From Desulfovibrio sp. X2 (GTDB lineage: Bacteria; Desulfobacterota; Desulfovibrionia; Desulfovibrionales; Desulfovibrionaceae), in NCBI RefSeq assembly GCF_000422205.1, contig NZ_ATHV01000004.1, positions 1 through 64,000 of the forward strand: a stretch of DNA of 64,000 nucleotides, in the 5' to 3' direction. Both the position numbers and the translations under genes were made by a program. Under the pieces are notes generated by a model. The model worked only from the letters and a program-made list of their open reading frames with translations. It had not been told where the DNA came from and searched no databases. Below, piece by piece: positions 17,794 to 27,575 of the stretch (position 1 is the stretch's first letter; every line of letters begins with the position of its first letter).

Positions 17794-20623
17794 TATCAAG
17801 GTACGGGATCTCGCCGCCGACCTCGGCGTGAGTTACAAGGAGATCCTTCAGGTGCTGCGTGACCTGGACATTCCGGTCAAGAGCCAGGTCAGCACGCTTG
17901 AGGAAGACGAGGCCAAGCTGGTTCGCCAGCGCTTCGCCCAGGGCGTGACCGTGACCGAAGTCATCAAGGAGGTCCAGCCGGGAGTCGTGCGGCGCCGCCG
18001 CAAGAAGCTCACGGCGTCCGCCTCCGAGGAGGAGGCCCCCGAGGCCGAGGAGGCCGAGGCCGCCGAGGTCGAGGAAGCGCCCGAGGCCGTCGAGGCCGAG
18101 GAGGCTGTCGAGGCCGAGGAGGCCCCTGCCGTCGAGGCCGTGTCCGAGGAGGCTCCCGCCGCCGAGGCGGGCGCCGAGGCCAGGCCCGAGGCCCAGCCGA
18201 CCGCGCGCATCATCAGGCCCGCCCACGCGGAGACGGCCGCCCCCGCCGCCCCCGCCGCCGAGGAAAAGGAAGCCCCCGCCGAGTCCGAGGCCCCCGCAGC
18301 CGAAGCCACCGCCGAGGAAGCCGCGCCCGAAGCCCCCGAGGCCGCGCCCGAGGCCGAGGCTCCCGCCCAGGCCGCCGTGGAGTCCGAGACGGAGGCCGCC
18401 GCCGAGGCCGAGGCTCCCGAAGCCGCCGAAGCGTCCTCCGAGGAGGACAAGGGCGATCGCCGCGGCAAGAAGAAGGACAAGAAGAAGGAAAAGTTCAGCG
18501 GGCCGCAGGTCCGTGTCATTTCGAGGCCCGACCCCTCCGAGGTCAAGGCCCGTCCCGCCGCCCCCGCCGCTCCGGCCGCGCCGGGTCGGGGACGCCCGGG
18601 CGCTCCGGCAGCCGGAACCGATGCCGACCGTCCCAAGCGCGACCGCCGCGTGGTGGAATACCGCGACGTGCCGAGCGAGGCGCCCAAGGCCGCCGTGCCG
18701 CCGCGCACCCCGGGCGGCGACGCCGGAAAGCCCGGCAAGAAGGGCAAGAAGGGCAAGCGGGGCGAGCGTCCCGGCACCGGCAGGCGCGAGGACTCGGTCC
18801 CGGCGCATCTGATGCAGCCCAAGAACCGTCAGGCCGTGCCGCAGCCCATCACCCAGCCCATGAAGGCCGCCAAGCGCAAGATCCGCGTCGAGGACGCCAT
18901 CCGCGTGGGCGACCTGGCCCACCAGATGGGCATCAAGGCGCCGGAGATCATCCGCGTGCTCATGGGACTCGGCGTGCTCGCGACCATCAACCAGTCCCTG
19001 GACATCGACACCGCCACCGTGGTGGCCGGCGAGTTCGGCTACGAGATCGAGAAGGTGGGCTTCTCCGAGGAGAGCTTCATCATCCCGGCCGAGGCCGACA
19101 AGCCCGAGGACCTGAAGCCGCGTCCGCCCGTCGTAACCATCATGGGCCACGTCGACCACGGCAAGACCTCGCTGCTCGACGCCATCCGCAGCTCCAACGT
19201 GACCGCGGGCGAGGCCGGCGGCATCACGCAGCACATCGGCGCCTACCACGTGGCCACGCAGCGCGGCGAGGTCGTCTTCCTGGACACCCCGGGCCACGAG
19301 GCCTTCACCGCCATGCGCGCCCGCGGCGCCGAGGTCACGGACATCGTGGTCCTGGTGGTCGCGGCCGACGACGGCGTCATGGAGCAGACCCGCGAGGCCG
19401 TGAACCACGCCCGCGCGGCCAAGGTGCCCATCGTCGTGGCCGTGAACAAGATGGACAAGGAAGGCGCCAACCCCGACCGCGTGAAGCGCGAGCTCTCCGA
19501 GCTCGGCCTCATGCCCGAGGAATGGGGCGGCGAGACCATTTACGCCTACGTCTCGGCCAAGCAGCGCCAGGGCATCGACAACCTGCTCGAGCTCATCCTG
19601 CTGCAGGCCGAGGTGCTGGACCTGCGCGCCAACCCGGACAAGCCCGCGCGCGGCCACATCGTCGAGGCCAAGCTCGACAAGGGCCGCGGCGCGCTGGGCA
19701 CCGTGCTCATCTCCGAGGGCACGCTCAAGCAGGGCGACGCCTACGTCTGCGGCCTGCACTGGGGCAAGGTGCGCGCCATGTTCAGCGACCAGGGCAAGAA
19801 GCTCAAGAAGGCCGGACCGGCCATGCCGATCGAGGTCCAGGGCTTCGACGGCGTGCCCGAGGCCGGTGACGAGTTCGTCTGCGTGGCCGACGAGAAGGTC
19901 GCCCGCCGCATCGCGGAGGAGCGCCAGACCAAGCAGCGCGAGCGCGAGCTGGCCAAGGAGACCAAGGTCACCCTGGAGTCCTTCCTCAAGTCCCGCCCGG
20001 ACGAGGAGGTCAAGACGCTGAACCTCGTGGTCAAGACCGACGTGCAGGGCTCGCTCGAGGCCATCGCCGACGCCCTGACCAAGGCCAGCACCGACAAGGT
20101 CAAGATCAGCATCATCCACTCGGGCGCCGGTGCCATCACCGAGTCCGACATCCTGCTCGCCTCGGCCTCCGAAGCCATCATCATCGGCTTCAACGTGCGG
20201 CCCACCGCCAAGATCAAGGAAGTGGCCGAGCAGCAGAAGGTGGAGATCCGCTTCTACGACATCATCTACAAGCTGGTCGGGGAGATCAGGGACGCCATGG
20301 CGGGCATGCTCGCCCCGGTGATCAGCGAGAACTACCTGGGCCAGGCCGAGGTGCGCGAGCTGTTCCACATCTCCCGCATCGGCACCATCGCGGGCTGCGG
20401 CGTGACCGACGGAAAGATCACGCGCAACGCCAAGATCCGCCTGCTGCGCGGCGGCGTCGTGGTGCACACCGGCGAGCTGTCCTCGCTCAAGCGCTTCAAG
20501 GACGACGTCAAGGAAGTCGCCAAGGGCTACGAATGCGGCATCACGCTGCAGAACTTCAACGACCTGAAGGTCGGCGACATCGTCGAGGCCTTCGAGTTCG
20601 TGGAGAGCGCGGCCACGCTGTAG
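17786..20623 (+). CDS. infB: Translation initiation factor IF-2
   Basis: Protein of 945 aa, a long form. Residues 1-60 are an IF2_N domain ([19 protein letters not shown]). Residues about 75-230 are a Glu/Ala/Pro-rich low-complexity linker, followed by a Lys-rich segment. A second IF2_N lies near 375-425, then the GTPase: GHVDHGKT near 453-460, DTPGHEAF near 499, NKMD near 552. Domains II to IV follow. IF-2 places initiator tRNA on the 30S subunit. Start: ATG at 17786; a TTG directly before it also keeps the frame. It overlaps ylxR by 8 bases. Confidence 0.97.
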   Translation: MADIKVRDLAADLGVSYKEILQVLRDLDIPVKSQVSTLEEDEAKLVRQRFAQGVTVTEVIKEVQPGVVRRRRKKLTASASEEEAPEAEEAEAAEVEEAPEAVEAEEAVEAEEAPAVEAVSEEAPAAEAGAEARPEAQPTARIIRPAHAETAAPAAPAAEEKEAPAESEAPAAEATAEEAAPEAPEAAPEAEAPAQAAVESETEAAAEAEAPEAAEASSEEDKGDRRGKKKDKKKEKFSGPQVRVISRPDPSEVKARPAAPAAPAAPGRGRPGAPAAGTDADRPKRDRRVVEYRDVPSEAPKAAVPPRTPGGDAGKPGKKGKKGKRGERPGTGRREDSVPAHLMQPKNRQAVPQPITQPMKAAKRKIRVEDAIRVGDLAHQMGIKAPEIIRVLMGLGVLATINQSLDIDTATVVAGEFGYEIEKVGFSEESFIIPAEADKPEDLKPRPPVVTIMGHVDHGKTSLLDAIRSSNVTAGEAGGITQHIGAYHVATQRGEVVFLDTPGHEAFTAMRARGAEVTDIVVLVVAADDGVMEQTREAVNHARAAKVPIVVAVNKMDKEGANPDRVKRELSELGLMPEEWGGETIYAYVSAKQRQGIDNLLELILLQAEVLDLRANPDKPARGHIVEAKLDKGRGALGTVLISEGTLKQGDAYVCGLHWGKVRAMFSDQGKKLKKAGPAMPIEVQGFDGVPEAGDEFVCVADEKVARRIAEERQTKQRERELAKETKVTLESFLKSRPDEEVKTLNLVVKTDVQGSLEAIADALTKASTDKVKISIIHSGAGAITESDILLASASEAIIIGFNVRPTAKIKEVAEQQKVEIRFYDIIYKLVGEIRDAMAGMLAPVISENYLGQAEVRELFHISRIGTIAGCGVTDGKITRNAKIRLLRGGVVVHTGELSSLKRFKDDVKEVAKGYECGITLQNFNDLKVGDIVEAFEFVESAATL

Positions 20624-20860
20624 CCGCACACCGAATGCGCGCCGGGCGCGCGGACGTCGCATGGACGTCCGCCGCCCGGCGGCCTCCGGGGCCGCCCCCG
20701 CGCGGCCGCGAAATACGCGGGCACGGGTGGCGCGGAAACTGAAAACGCGCTAACAGGGACCGGAAGGAAACACTGTTCGCGGCGCGAGGAGCCGGGCCCC
20801 GGCATCCGGGACCTTCGGGACGCGCTCCCCTCCCCTCCTCCCCGGCACGGCACGGCACGT

Positions 20861-21157
20861 ATGTACATCGGCGTATTGCGCCTGGAGTTCCATCTCCACG
20901 GCAACGACAGCCTGAAGGGAAAGCGCCGCGTGGCGCAGAGCCTGAAGCAGAAGCTCCGCAACAAATTCAACGTGGCCGCCTCCGAGGTCGGCGCGCAGGA
21001 CGAGCACACGCGCCTGCTCCTGGGAGCCGTGACCTGCGGGCCCGACTACAAGGTCGTGGAGGGGCGGCTGCAGAAGGCACTGAACATGGTCGAGGCGGCC
21101 AGCGACGAAGAGCTGGCCGATTCGGACATCGAGATTTTCGACGACGAGGGACGATGA
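20861..21157 (+). CDS. DUF503-family protein
   Basis: Protein of 98 aa matching DUF503 (LRLEFHLHGNDSLKGKRRVAQSLKQKLRNKFNVAASEVG). The family commonly lies between infB and rbfA, as here; its role is unknown but the position suggests ribosome or RNA biology. The 237-base gap upstream has GC-rich dyads (for example GGACGTC/GACGTCC near 20655) and no gene. The stop codon overlaps the rbfA start (ATGA). Confidence 0.92.
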   Translation: MYIGVLRLEFHLHGNDSLKGKRRVAQSLKQKLRNKFNVAASEVGAQDEHTRLLLGAVTCGPDYKVVEGRLQKALNMVEAASDEELADSDIEIFDDEGR

Positions 21158-21489
21158 AGCGTTCGACGAGCCGGCGCGCCGACAGAATGAGCGACGCCAT
21201 CCTGCGCGAGATAGCGCGCCTTTTGGCCGAGGAAGTGGCCGACCCGAGACTCGAGCTGGTCACCGTGAGCGGCGTGCGCATGAACGCCGACTTCTCCGTG
21301 GCCGAGGTCATGCTGACCTACAGCGGCGACGAGGAGCGGCACAAGCAGGTCGAGGCGGCGCTCAAGAAGGCCTCGGGCTTTCTGCGCACCCGCCTGGGCA
21401 AGGCCTTGCAGATGAAGAAGACGCCCGAGCTGCGCTTCTCCTTCGACGACTACCTCGAGGACATGGTCTATGAGCGACACGAGACGTGA
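21154..21489 (+). CDS. rbfA: Ribosome-binding factor A
   Basis: Protein of 111 aa of normal RbfA length with the KH-like fold pattern: RMSDAILREIARLLAEEVADPRL, VTVSGVRMNADFSVAEVMLTY, and TPELRFSFDDYLED near the end. RbfA helps late maturation of 16S rRNA in the 30S subunit. It starts inside the DUF503 stop codon and its end overlaps the next gene by 20 bases. Confidence 0.96.
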   Translation: MKRSTSRRADRMSDAILREIARLLAEEVADPRLELVTVSGVRMNADFSVAEVMLTYSGDEERHKQVEAALKKASGFLRTRLGKALQMKKTPELRFSFDDYLEDMVYERHET

Positions 21490-22438
21490 GCTGGCCCGCA
21501 TCATCGCGGAGCAGAACGACTTCCTCGTGGTCGCGCACACCAATCCGGACGGCGACGCCGTGGGCTCCACGGCGGCCATGGGCTGGATCCTCGAGGCCCT
21601 GGGCAAGCGCTATTTCCTCTACAACCGCACGGGCATGCCCCGGGGCTTCGACTGGCTCTCCCTGCCCGCGCCCCTGCTGACCTCCCTGCCCGGCGAAGAG
21701 ATCGAGTGGATCATCTCGCTGGACTGCGGGGCGCTTTCCCGCGTCGGCCCCGAGGCCGAGGCCGTCTGGCCGGACAAGCACACCATCAACATCGACCACC
21801 ACCTGGGCAACCCGGATTTCGCGGACTACAACTGGGTCCGCACCACCTACTCGAGCACGGGCGAGATGGTCGCGCGGCTGGCCGAGGAGCTCGGCGTGCC
21901 GCTGTCCGGTCCGCTCGGCGAGGCCGTGTACACGGCCATCGTCACCGACACCGGCAATTTCAGCTACGACTCCACCACCACCAGGACCATGGCCGTGGCC
22001 TCGCGCATCATGGAGCAGGGGCTGCGCCCCGGTCCCATCAACGCGCGCATCCAGAACCAGTGGTCGCGCGAGCACATCTGCCTCATGCGCGAGGTCCTGG
22101 GCTCGGCCGACCTGCTGCACGGCGGCCGCATCGGCGTGATCCGCATCCCGCACGCGGCCATGGCCGCCTGCGGCGCGCTGCGCGAGGACGCGGACGGGCT
22201 GATCAACATGCTGCGCCGCGTACGCGGCGTGGAGATCGCCATCGCCCTGCGCGAGGAGACGGACGGCAACATCAAGTTCTCGCTGCGCAGCCACGGCGAC
22301 GTGAACGTGCAGCAGGTGGCCGCCCTCTTCGGAGGCGGCGGCCACAAAAACGCCAGCGGCGGCACCCTGCCCCCGCCCATGGCGAGCGCCGCGCAGACCA
22401 TCGTGGACGCCTGCGCCGCGATCCTGCCGGAGGCCTAG
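21470..22438 (+). CDS. nrnA: DHH-family phosphoesterase, NrnA-like oligoribonuclease/pAp phosphatase
   Basis: Protein of 322 aa. The DHH domain has the metal-binding motifs HTNPDGDAVGS, SLDCGAL and NIDHHLGN, then the DHHA1 domain ending FGGGGHKNASGG. NrnA-type enzymes degrade 2-5 nt RNAs and dephosphorylate 3'-phosphoadenosine 5'-phosphate. A pAp phosphatase next to ribosome and RNA genes is common in this phylum. The stop codon shares a base with the truB GTG. Confidence 0.92.
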   Translation: MSDTRRELARIIAEQNDFLVVAHTNPDGDAVGSTAAMGWILEALGKRYFLYNRTGMPRGFDWLSLPAPLLTSLPGEEIEWIISLDCGALSRVGPEAEAVWPDKHTINIDHHLGNPDFADYNWVRTTYSSTGEMVARLAEELGVPLSGPLGEAVYTAIVTDTGNFSYDSTTTRTMAVASRIMEQGLRPGPINARIQNQWSREHICLMREVLGSADLLHGGRIGVIRIPHAAMAACGALREDADGLINMLRRVRGVEIAIALREETDGNIKFSLRSHGDVNVQQVAALFGGGGHKNASGGTLPPPMASAAQTIVDACAAILPEA

Positions 22439-23385
22439 TGGACGAGCGCACGCACGCGACATCCGGCGAAGACCGCCCCGCGCCGCAGAAGGTCCGCCTT
22501 CCGCAGCTCGACGGCGTGCTCGTGCTGGACAAGCCCGTGGGCCCGACCTCGGCCGACTGCCTGAACCGCATAAAGCGGCTCGGGCAGCGCAAGATCGGCC
22601 ACGCCGGGACGCTCGACCCCCTGGCCTCGGGCGTGCTCGTGGTGCTCCTCGGCCAGGCCACCAAGCTGGCCACCTTCATCACCGGCGCGGTCAAGACCTA
22701 CCGGGGGAGGCTGCGCTTCGGCACCACGACCGACACCTACGACATCCAGGGCAAGGTCGTGTCCGAGGCAGACTGTTCGCATCTGACCGCCGCGCAGGTG
22801 GAAGCGGCGGTGCTTGACTGGACGCAGGCAAAAGTGCAGGAAGTGCCTGCCTACTCAGCGGCCAAGCATCAGGGAAAGCCCCTGTACGCACTGGCCCGCG
22901 AAGGCAAGGACGTTCCTGTCAAAACGAAGGAAATAACGGTCTTTTCGGCCAGGGCACTTGACATTGCCCTGCCGGAGACCGAGTTTCAGGTGTCCTGCTC
23001 GGCAGGCACTTATGTCCGCTCCCTGGTCCACAGCCTGGGGACGCGGTTTGGTTGCGGCGCCGTGCTGACCGCGCTTCGGCGCGAGGAAAGCCGCCCGTTC
23101 ACCCTGGAGAGGGCCGTTCCCTTGCAGAACGTGCTCGACGAGCCCGAAAGGCTGCCCGAATGGGTCATCGGCCTGGCCGATGCCCTGCCGGACTGGCCCC
23201 GGGCGCGTCTCACGGCCGAGGAGGCCCACCAGGTGAAGAACGGGGTCAGGCTGCCCACGCGCGGACAGGCCGGGCCCGGCGCCAGGGCGATGTTCCTCGA
23301 CGAGACGGGAACCCCCCTGGCCCTGGCCGAAAGCACGATCGAATCCGGCGACGTCCGCTGGGCGATCCTGCGCGGTCTCTGGTAG
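22438..23385 (+). CDS. truB: tRNA pseudouridine(55) synthase TruB
   Basis: Protein of 315 aa starting at GTG, whose first G is the last base of the nrnA stop codon. It has [17 protein letters not shown], the catalytic motif [16 protein letters not shown] with its aspartate, [15 protein letters not shown], and [15 protein letters not shown]. It makes pseudouridine 55 in the T loop of tRNAs. The C-terminal part looks like a PUA-like domain. Part of the operon that continues to rpsO and pnp. Confidence 0.96.
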   Translation: MDERTHATSGEDRPAPQKVRLPQLDGVLVLDKPVGPTSADCLNRIKRLGQRKIGHAGTLDPLASGVLVVLLGQATKLATFITGAVKTYRGRLRFGTTTDTYDIQGKVVSEADCSHLTAAQVEAAVLDWTQAKVQEVPAYSAAKHQGKPLYALAREGKDVPVKTKEITVFSARALDIALPETEFQVSCSAGTYVRSLVHSLGTRFGCGAVLTALRREESRPFTLERAVPLQNVLDEPERLPEWVIGLADALPDWPRARLTAEEAHQVKNGVRLPTRGQAGPGARAMFLDETGTPLALAESTIESGDVRWAILRGLW

Positions 23386-23432
23386 CCGCCTGGTCCCACA
23401 ACACATTACATCATCAACAAGGAGAGACTGCT

Positions 23433-23702
23433 GTGGTCATGACGCCCGAGGACAAGAACCGCATCATCGCGGAGTACGCCAAGCACGAGGGTGACACCGG
23501 TTCGCCCGAGGTGCAGGTTGCCCTGCTGACCAGCCGCATCACCTACCTGACCGAGCACTTCAAGGTCCACGCCAAGGATTACCACTCCCGCACGGGCCTG
23601 CTCAAGCTGGTCGGACAGCGCCGCAAGCTGCTCAACTACCTGAAGAGCAAGGACATCCAGCGCTACCGCGAGCTGATCGGTCGGCTCAACCTGCGCAAGT
23701 AG
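23433..23702 (+). CDS. rpsO: 30S ribosomal protein S15
   Basis: Protein of 89 aa, standard length, with the core [25 protein letters not shown] and [21 protein letters not shown]. It binds 16S rRNA helices 20-22. I chose the GTG at 23433 since GGAGAG stands 6 bases before it; the in-frame ATG two codons later is 12 bases away. It is followed by a 12-bp hairpin and the pnp leader, the usual rpsO-pnp arrangement. Confidence 0.97.
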   Translation: MVMTPEDKNRIIAEYAKHEGDTGSPEVQVALLTSRITYLTEHFKVHAKDYHSRTGLLKLVGQRRKLLNYLKSKDIQRYRELIGRLNLRK

Positions 23703-23711
23703 ACGACTTCC

Positions 23712-23739
23712 GGCCGGGACTCCGCGTGGAGTCCCGGCC
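23712..23739 (+). terminator. Hairpin after rpsO
   Basis: GGCCGGGACTCC pairs perfectly with GGAGTCCCGGCC around a GCGT loop. A T tract is absent, so it may be an attenuator, processing site or 3'-end stabiliser between rpsO and pnp and not a strong terminator. Confidence 0.6.
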
Positions 23740-23754
23740 TTCCCTCCACCCTTT

Positions 23755-23846
23755 GGAGCGCAGTAGTTGGCTGTGGCGGGTGCTTCGGCCAGGAGCCTCC
23801 GCCCGGGCTCGCACCGGAGCCCTCGCCACAGACCAGCTAACGCTCC
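23755..23846 (+). promoter_or_regulatory. Long imperfect stem-loop in the pnp leader
   Basis: Left arm 23755-23778 (GGAGCG...TTGG.TGTGGCG) pairs with right arm 23824-23846 (CGCCACA..CCA...CGCTCC), closing a GC-rich loop. In enterobacteria a long double-stranded leader before pnp is cut by RNase III and lets PNPase repress its own message. The position here is equivalent; the mechanism is inference. Confidence 0.6.
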
Positions 23847-23877
23847 GAGGGGATACCCCCCAACCAAGGAGCATTGA

Positions 23878-26109
23878 ATGCCCGTTCCCTTCGAAAAGAC
23901 CAGCCTGACCACCACGGTCGGCGGCATGGACATCACCATCGAGACCGGCCGCATGGCCAACCAGGCCGACGGCGCCGTGTGGGTGCAGTCCGGCGGCACC
24001 GTCGTGCTCGTCACGGCCTGCTGCCAGGCCCTCGAGATCGACCGCGGATTCTTCCCCCTGACCTGCAACTATCAGGAGAAGTTCTACGCCGCGGGCCGCA
24101 TCCCGGGCTCCTACTTCCGCCGCGAAGTGGGCCGTCCCTCGGATCACGAGACCCTGATCTCCCGCCTCATCGACCGCCCGGTGCGTCCGCTCTTCCCCAA
24201 GGGCTTCAAGGACGAGGTCCAGGTCATCGCCACGGTCCTTTCGGCCGACCGCGTCTGCAACCCGGACGTGCTGGCCATGACCGGCGCCTCGGCCGCGCTG
24301 ACCATCTCCTCCATCCCCTGGTCCGGCCCCATCGCCTGCGCCCGTGTGGGCTACGTGGGCGGCAAGTTCGTCCTCTACCCCACCTACGAGAGCATGAACG
24401 CCGACGCCACCCTGAACCTGGTCCTGGCCGCCTCGCGCGACGCCGTGGTCATGGTCGAGGGCTCGGCCCAGTTCCTGCCCGAGGATCTCGTGGCGGATGC
24501 CATCGCCTGGGGCCACGAGCAGATCCTGCCGCTCATCGACATGCAGGAGGAACTGCGCGCCAAGGTCGGCAAGGAAAAGCGCACCTTCACCCCGCCCCTT
24601 GAGAACAAGGAGCTGGTCGAGGCCGTCTTCGAGGCCGCCCGCGCCGACATGACCGAGGCCCTGGCCGTGCCCGAGAAGATGCCCCGCCGCCAGGCCATGG
24701 CCCAGGTGCGCGAGAAGGCCAAGGCCTCCCTGGCCGAGCGCTTCGAGGACGACGCGGACTTCGGCAAGCACTTCGAGGAGGCGCTCGGCGCCCTCGAGAA
24801 GGCCATCGTGCGCGAGAAGATCAGCACCACGGGCCGCCGCATCGACGGACGCGACCTGACCACGGTGCGCCCGCTCTCCATCGAGACCGGCGTACTGCCG
24901 CAGGCGCACGGCTCCTCGCTCTTCCGCCGCGGCGAGACCTCCGCCCTGTGCATCACCACGCTCGGCTCCTCGCGCGACGAGCAGCGCCTCGAGACGCTGG
25001 TCGGCGAGAAGACCAAGCCCTTCATGCTGCACTACAACTTCCCGCCGTACTGCGTGGGCGAGGCCCGGCCGCTGCGCGCGCCGTCCCGCCGCGAGGTTGG
25101 CCACGGCACCCTGGCCGAGCGCGCCCTGTCCGCGGTCCTGCCCGAGAACGGCGAGTTCCCCTTCACCGTGCGCGTGGTCTCCGAGGTCATGGAGTCCAAC
25201 GGCTCCTCCTCCATGGCCACGGTCTGCGGCGGCTGCCTGGCGCTCATGGACGCGGGCGTGCCCATCAAGGCCCCGGTGGCGGGCATCGCCATGGGCCTGG
25301 CCAAGGTCGGCGAGGAGTACTACGTGCTCACGGACATCCTCGGCGACGAGGACGCCCTGGGCGACATGGACTTCAAGCTCGCCGGCACGGCCGAGGGCAT
25401 CACCGCCGTGCAGATGGACATCAAGATCTCCGGCATCCCGCAGGAGGTCCTGCGCCGCGCCCTGCACCAGAGCCGCGACGCCCGCCTGCACATCCTCTCC
25501 GAGATGGCCACGGTCCTGACCGCGCCGCGCGAGGAGCTCTCCGACCTCGCCCCGCAGTACAAGACCATCACCATCAACCCCGAGAAGATCCGCGAGGTCA
25601 TCGGCTCCGGCGGCAAGAACATCAAGGCCATCACCGCGGCCACCGAGGCGGACATCGACATCGAGGACACCGGCAACATCAAGATCTTCGCGCCGACCCT
25701 CGAGTCCCTGAAGAAGGCCGAGGAGATGATCCTCTACTACGACCAGACCGCCGAGGTCGGAAAGAACTACGTCGGCAAGGTCATCAAGATCATCGACTGC
25801 GGCGCCATCGTCGAGATCCTGCCGGGTCTCGAAGGCCTGCTGCACGTCTCCCAGCTCGACGTCGAGCGCGTGGAGAACGTCTCCGACCTGCTCTCCGTGG
25901 GCCAGGAAGTGACCGTCAAGGTCGTCGAGGTCCAGGCCGGAGGCCGCGTGCGCCTCTCGCGCAAGGCGTGGCTCATGGAGCAGGCGGGCCAGGAAGTGGA
26001 CCTCTCCAGCTTCAGCGCGCCCCGTGGCGGCGGACGTGACCGCGGCGGCGACCGCTGCGATCGCGGCGGACGCGGCGGTGACCGCGGCGGACGCGGCGGG
26101 CGCAGGTAG
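23878..26109 (+). CDS. pnp: Polyribonucleotide nucleotidyltransferase
   Basis: Protein of 743 aa. PNPase degrades RNA 3' to 5' using phosphate and can add tails. It has two RNase PH domains (first MANQADGAVWVQSGGTVVLVTA; second with FMLHYNFPPYCVGE and GDMDFKLAGT), a KH domain near 560-620 (IREVIGSGGKNIKAI), and an S1 domain near 630-700. The last ~29 residues are an Arg/Gly/Asp-rich tail with repeated RGG. SD AAGGAG precedes the ATG, and a good terminator follows. Confidence 0.97.
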   Translation: MPVPFEKTSLTTTVGGMDITIETGRMANQADGAVWVQSGGTVVLVTACCQALEIDRGFFPLTCNYQEKFYAAGRIPGSYFRREVGRPSDHETLISRLIDRPVRPLFPKGFKDEVQVIATVLSADRVCNPDVLAMTGASAALTISSIPWSGPIACARVGYVGGKFVLYPTYESMNADATLNLVLAASRDAVVMVEGSAQFLPEDLVADAIAWGHEQILPLIDMQEELRAKVGKEKRTFTPPLENKELVEAVFEAARADMTEALAVPEKMPRRQAMAQVREKAKASLAERFEDDADFGKHFEEALGALEKAIVREKISTTGRRIDGRDLTTVRPLSIETGVLPQAHGSSLFRRGETSALCITTLGSSRDEQRLETLVGEKTKPFMLHYNFPPYCVGEARPLRAPSRREVGHGTLAERALSAVLPENGEFPFTVRVVSEVMESNGSSSMATVCGGCLALMDAGVPIKAPVAGIAMGLAKVGEEYYVLTDILGDEDALGDMDFKLAGTAEGITAVQMDIKISGIPQEVLRRALHQSRDARLHILSEMATVLTAPREELSDLAPQYKTITINPEKIREVIGSGGKNIKAITAATEADIDIEDTGNIKIFAPTLESLKKAEEMILYYDQTAEVGKNYVGKVIKIIDCGAIVEILPGLEGLLHVSQLDVERVENVSDLLSVGQEVTVKVVEVQAGGRVRLSRKAWLMEQAGQEVDLSSFSAPRGGGRDRGGDRCDRGGRGGDRGGRGGRR

Positions 26110-26142
26110 CCCGCGCTTCCCGAGCAAAACGAAAAAGACGAA

Positions 26143-26172
26143 GGGCGGTCCGGAAACGGGCCGCCCTTTTTT
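26143..26172 (+). terminator. Rho-independent terminator after pnp
   Basis: GGGCGGTCC pairs with GGGCCGCCC around GGAAAC, directly followed by six T bases. It ends the long rimP-pnp operon. Confidence 0.9.
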
Positions 26173-26222
26173 CATGCGCTGCTTCGCGCGCTCGGGGAGG
26201 AACGGGCTGTCGGCGTGGGGAG

Positions 26223-27551
26223 CTAGAGGTCGGACTCGCAGACGACTTCGGGGAAGCAGGCCAGGCCGAGGGAGGTGAGCTCGGCGCTCACGGCCTCGGA
26301 AGGGGGGGCGAGGAAGCCGATGCTGCCGCCCTTCTCCTGCAGGCTCTTCTGCGCCGCGGCCACGAGCTGCACGAAGGTCACGTCGATGCGCGAAAGCCTG
26401 GCCGCGTCCAGGCGCACCTCGCTGCCCTGGGCCACGCACGCGAGCAACGCGGCGCACAGCGCAGCAGCCTCGGCCACGGTGGCCGACTCGCCGAGCTCGC
26501 ACACGACCTGTCCGTCCGCGCGGCGCACGACAAAGGGACCCGGCAGTTGGTCCAGGGGAGTCTCGTCCGAGGGAATTTCGTCTGCCTCCGTCCCGCCGGC
26601 CGCCGATTCCGGCTCGGATGCGGCGGCCGCTGCACGTCCGGTTTCTTTCTCGCTCATGGCATGTTCCTCCCTGGCCGCGTCGGCGGCGGCCGAATCTTCT
26701 TCGCCGGAATCGACCTCTCCGGTTCCGGACTGGGCAGGAGCCTGCGCCGGGGCCTGCCCGGACGGCGGATGCGAAAACCCGGGGCCCGAAGGGGCGACGA
26801 GCCCGGGCAGGCGGCGCACCTGCTCAGTGGGCACGCCGGTGAGCATGCCCAGTATCTCCGCGTCCACGAAGGAGCCCACCAGGGCCGAAAAGACGCGCGG
26901 CGCCCCCGCCTCGTCCGGTTCGTCCAGGCGGCTGCCGAGCACGCACCCCGCTCCGGCCAGGGCAGCGAGCACGTCGCAGACGAGCCCGTCGGCCTCCTCC
27001 GGCGGGTCGACGAGTCCGGAAGGGGTGAGCGAAATGTGGTAGAACGACTTGCCCCCGCGAAGCGCAGCGGCCAGGAGCATCTCGTCGCTCTGGAAGACCG
27101 CTCCCTCCGGCCCGTCTGCCACCAGAATCCGGCGCTCGGCGGCTCCGTGCGGCAGCAGCCCGGCCAGTTCGCGCGCCACGCTCGATGCCGCCTGGCGCGT
27201 GCGGCCTTCCCGGGCCGGTCCCGCGCCGTCCTCCGAGGCCAGCAGGGAGAGGGCGTCGAAGGCGTGCACCAGCGCGCCCTGCACCGCCTCCGAGAAGGGC
27301 AGCGTACGGCTGCGCAGCGCGAGGAGCACCCCTTCCGCCTCGCGCGCGAGCTCCGCCACGACCAGGCCGGGCCAGAAGCGCTCCGCCACGGCCGCGAGCG
27401 TATGCGCGGAGCGCAGCAGGTTGCCCAGCCGCCCGGAATCCAGCTCCTTCGGGCTCGCGCCGATCTCCGCCACGCCGCTGCCGAAATCGGCCAGCAGCCT
27501 CCTCCAGCGCGCGGCCAGGAGGTCGGACACGGGGGCTGTCGCGCCGTTCAT
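26223..27551 (-). CDS. Hpt-like and STAS domain protein
   Basis: Protein of 442 aa. The N-terminal 110 residues look like an Hpt domain: LLRSAHTLAAVAERF has the expected histidine (His50), though the usual KGS after it is missing. A middle region of about 110 residues is unassigned, followed by a Pro/Ala/Glu-rich linker (about 260-340). The C-terminal 100 residues form a STAS-like domain with LDAARLSRIDVTFVQLV, where the usual D-S-x-G phosphosite reads D-V-T-F. It follows an anti-sigma/antagonist fusion and a PP2C gene on the same strand, so I infer a partner-switching or CheA-like signalling role. The assignment rests on pattern only. Confidence 0.65.
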   Translation of the reverse strand: MNGATAPVSDLLAARWRRLLADFGSGVAEIGASPKELDSGRLGNLLRSAHTLAAVAERFWPGLVVAELAREAEGVLLALRSRTLPFSEAVQGALVHAFDALSLLASEDGAGPAREGRTRQAASSVARELAGLLPHGAAERRILVADGPEGAVFQSDEMLLAAALRGGKSFYHISLTPSGLVDPPEEADGLVCDVLAALAGAGCVLGSRLDEPDEAGAPRVFSALVGSFVDAEILGMLTGVPTEQVRRLPGLVAPSGPGFSHPPSGQAPAQAPAQSGTGEVDSGEEDSAAADAAREEHAMSEKETGRAAAAASEPESAAGGTEADEIPSDETPLDQLPGPFVVRRADGQVVCELGESATVAEAAALCAALLACVAQGSEVRLDAARLSRIDVTFVQLVAAAQKSLQEKGGSIGFLAPPSEAVSAELTSLGLACFPEVVCESDL

Positions 27552-27575
27552 GCCCGCACTCCCCTCATTCGGGCC

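Noticed and set aside
17627-20662. A 1011-codon open frame on the minus strand opposite infB
   Set aside because: It mirrors the GC-rich infB coding frame, is full of low-complexity Leu/Gly/His runs and matches no family. infB itself is certain.
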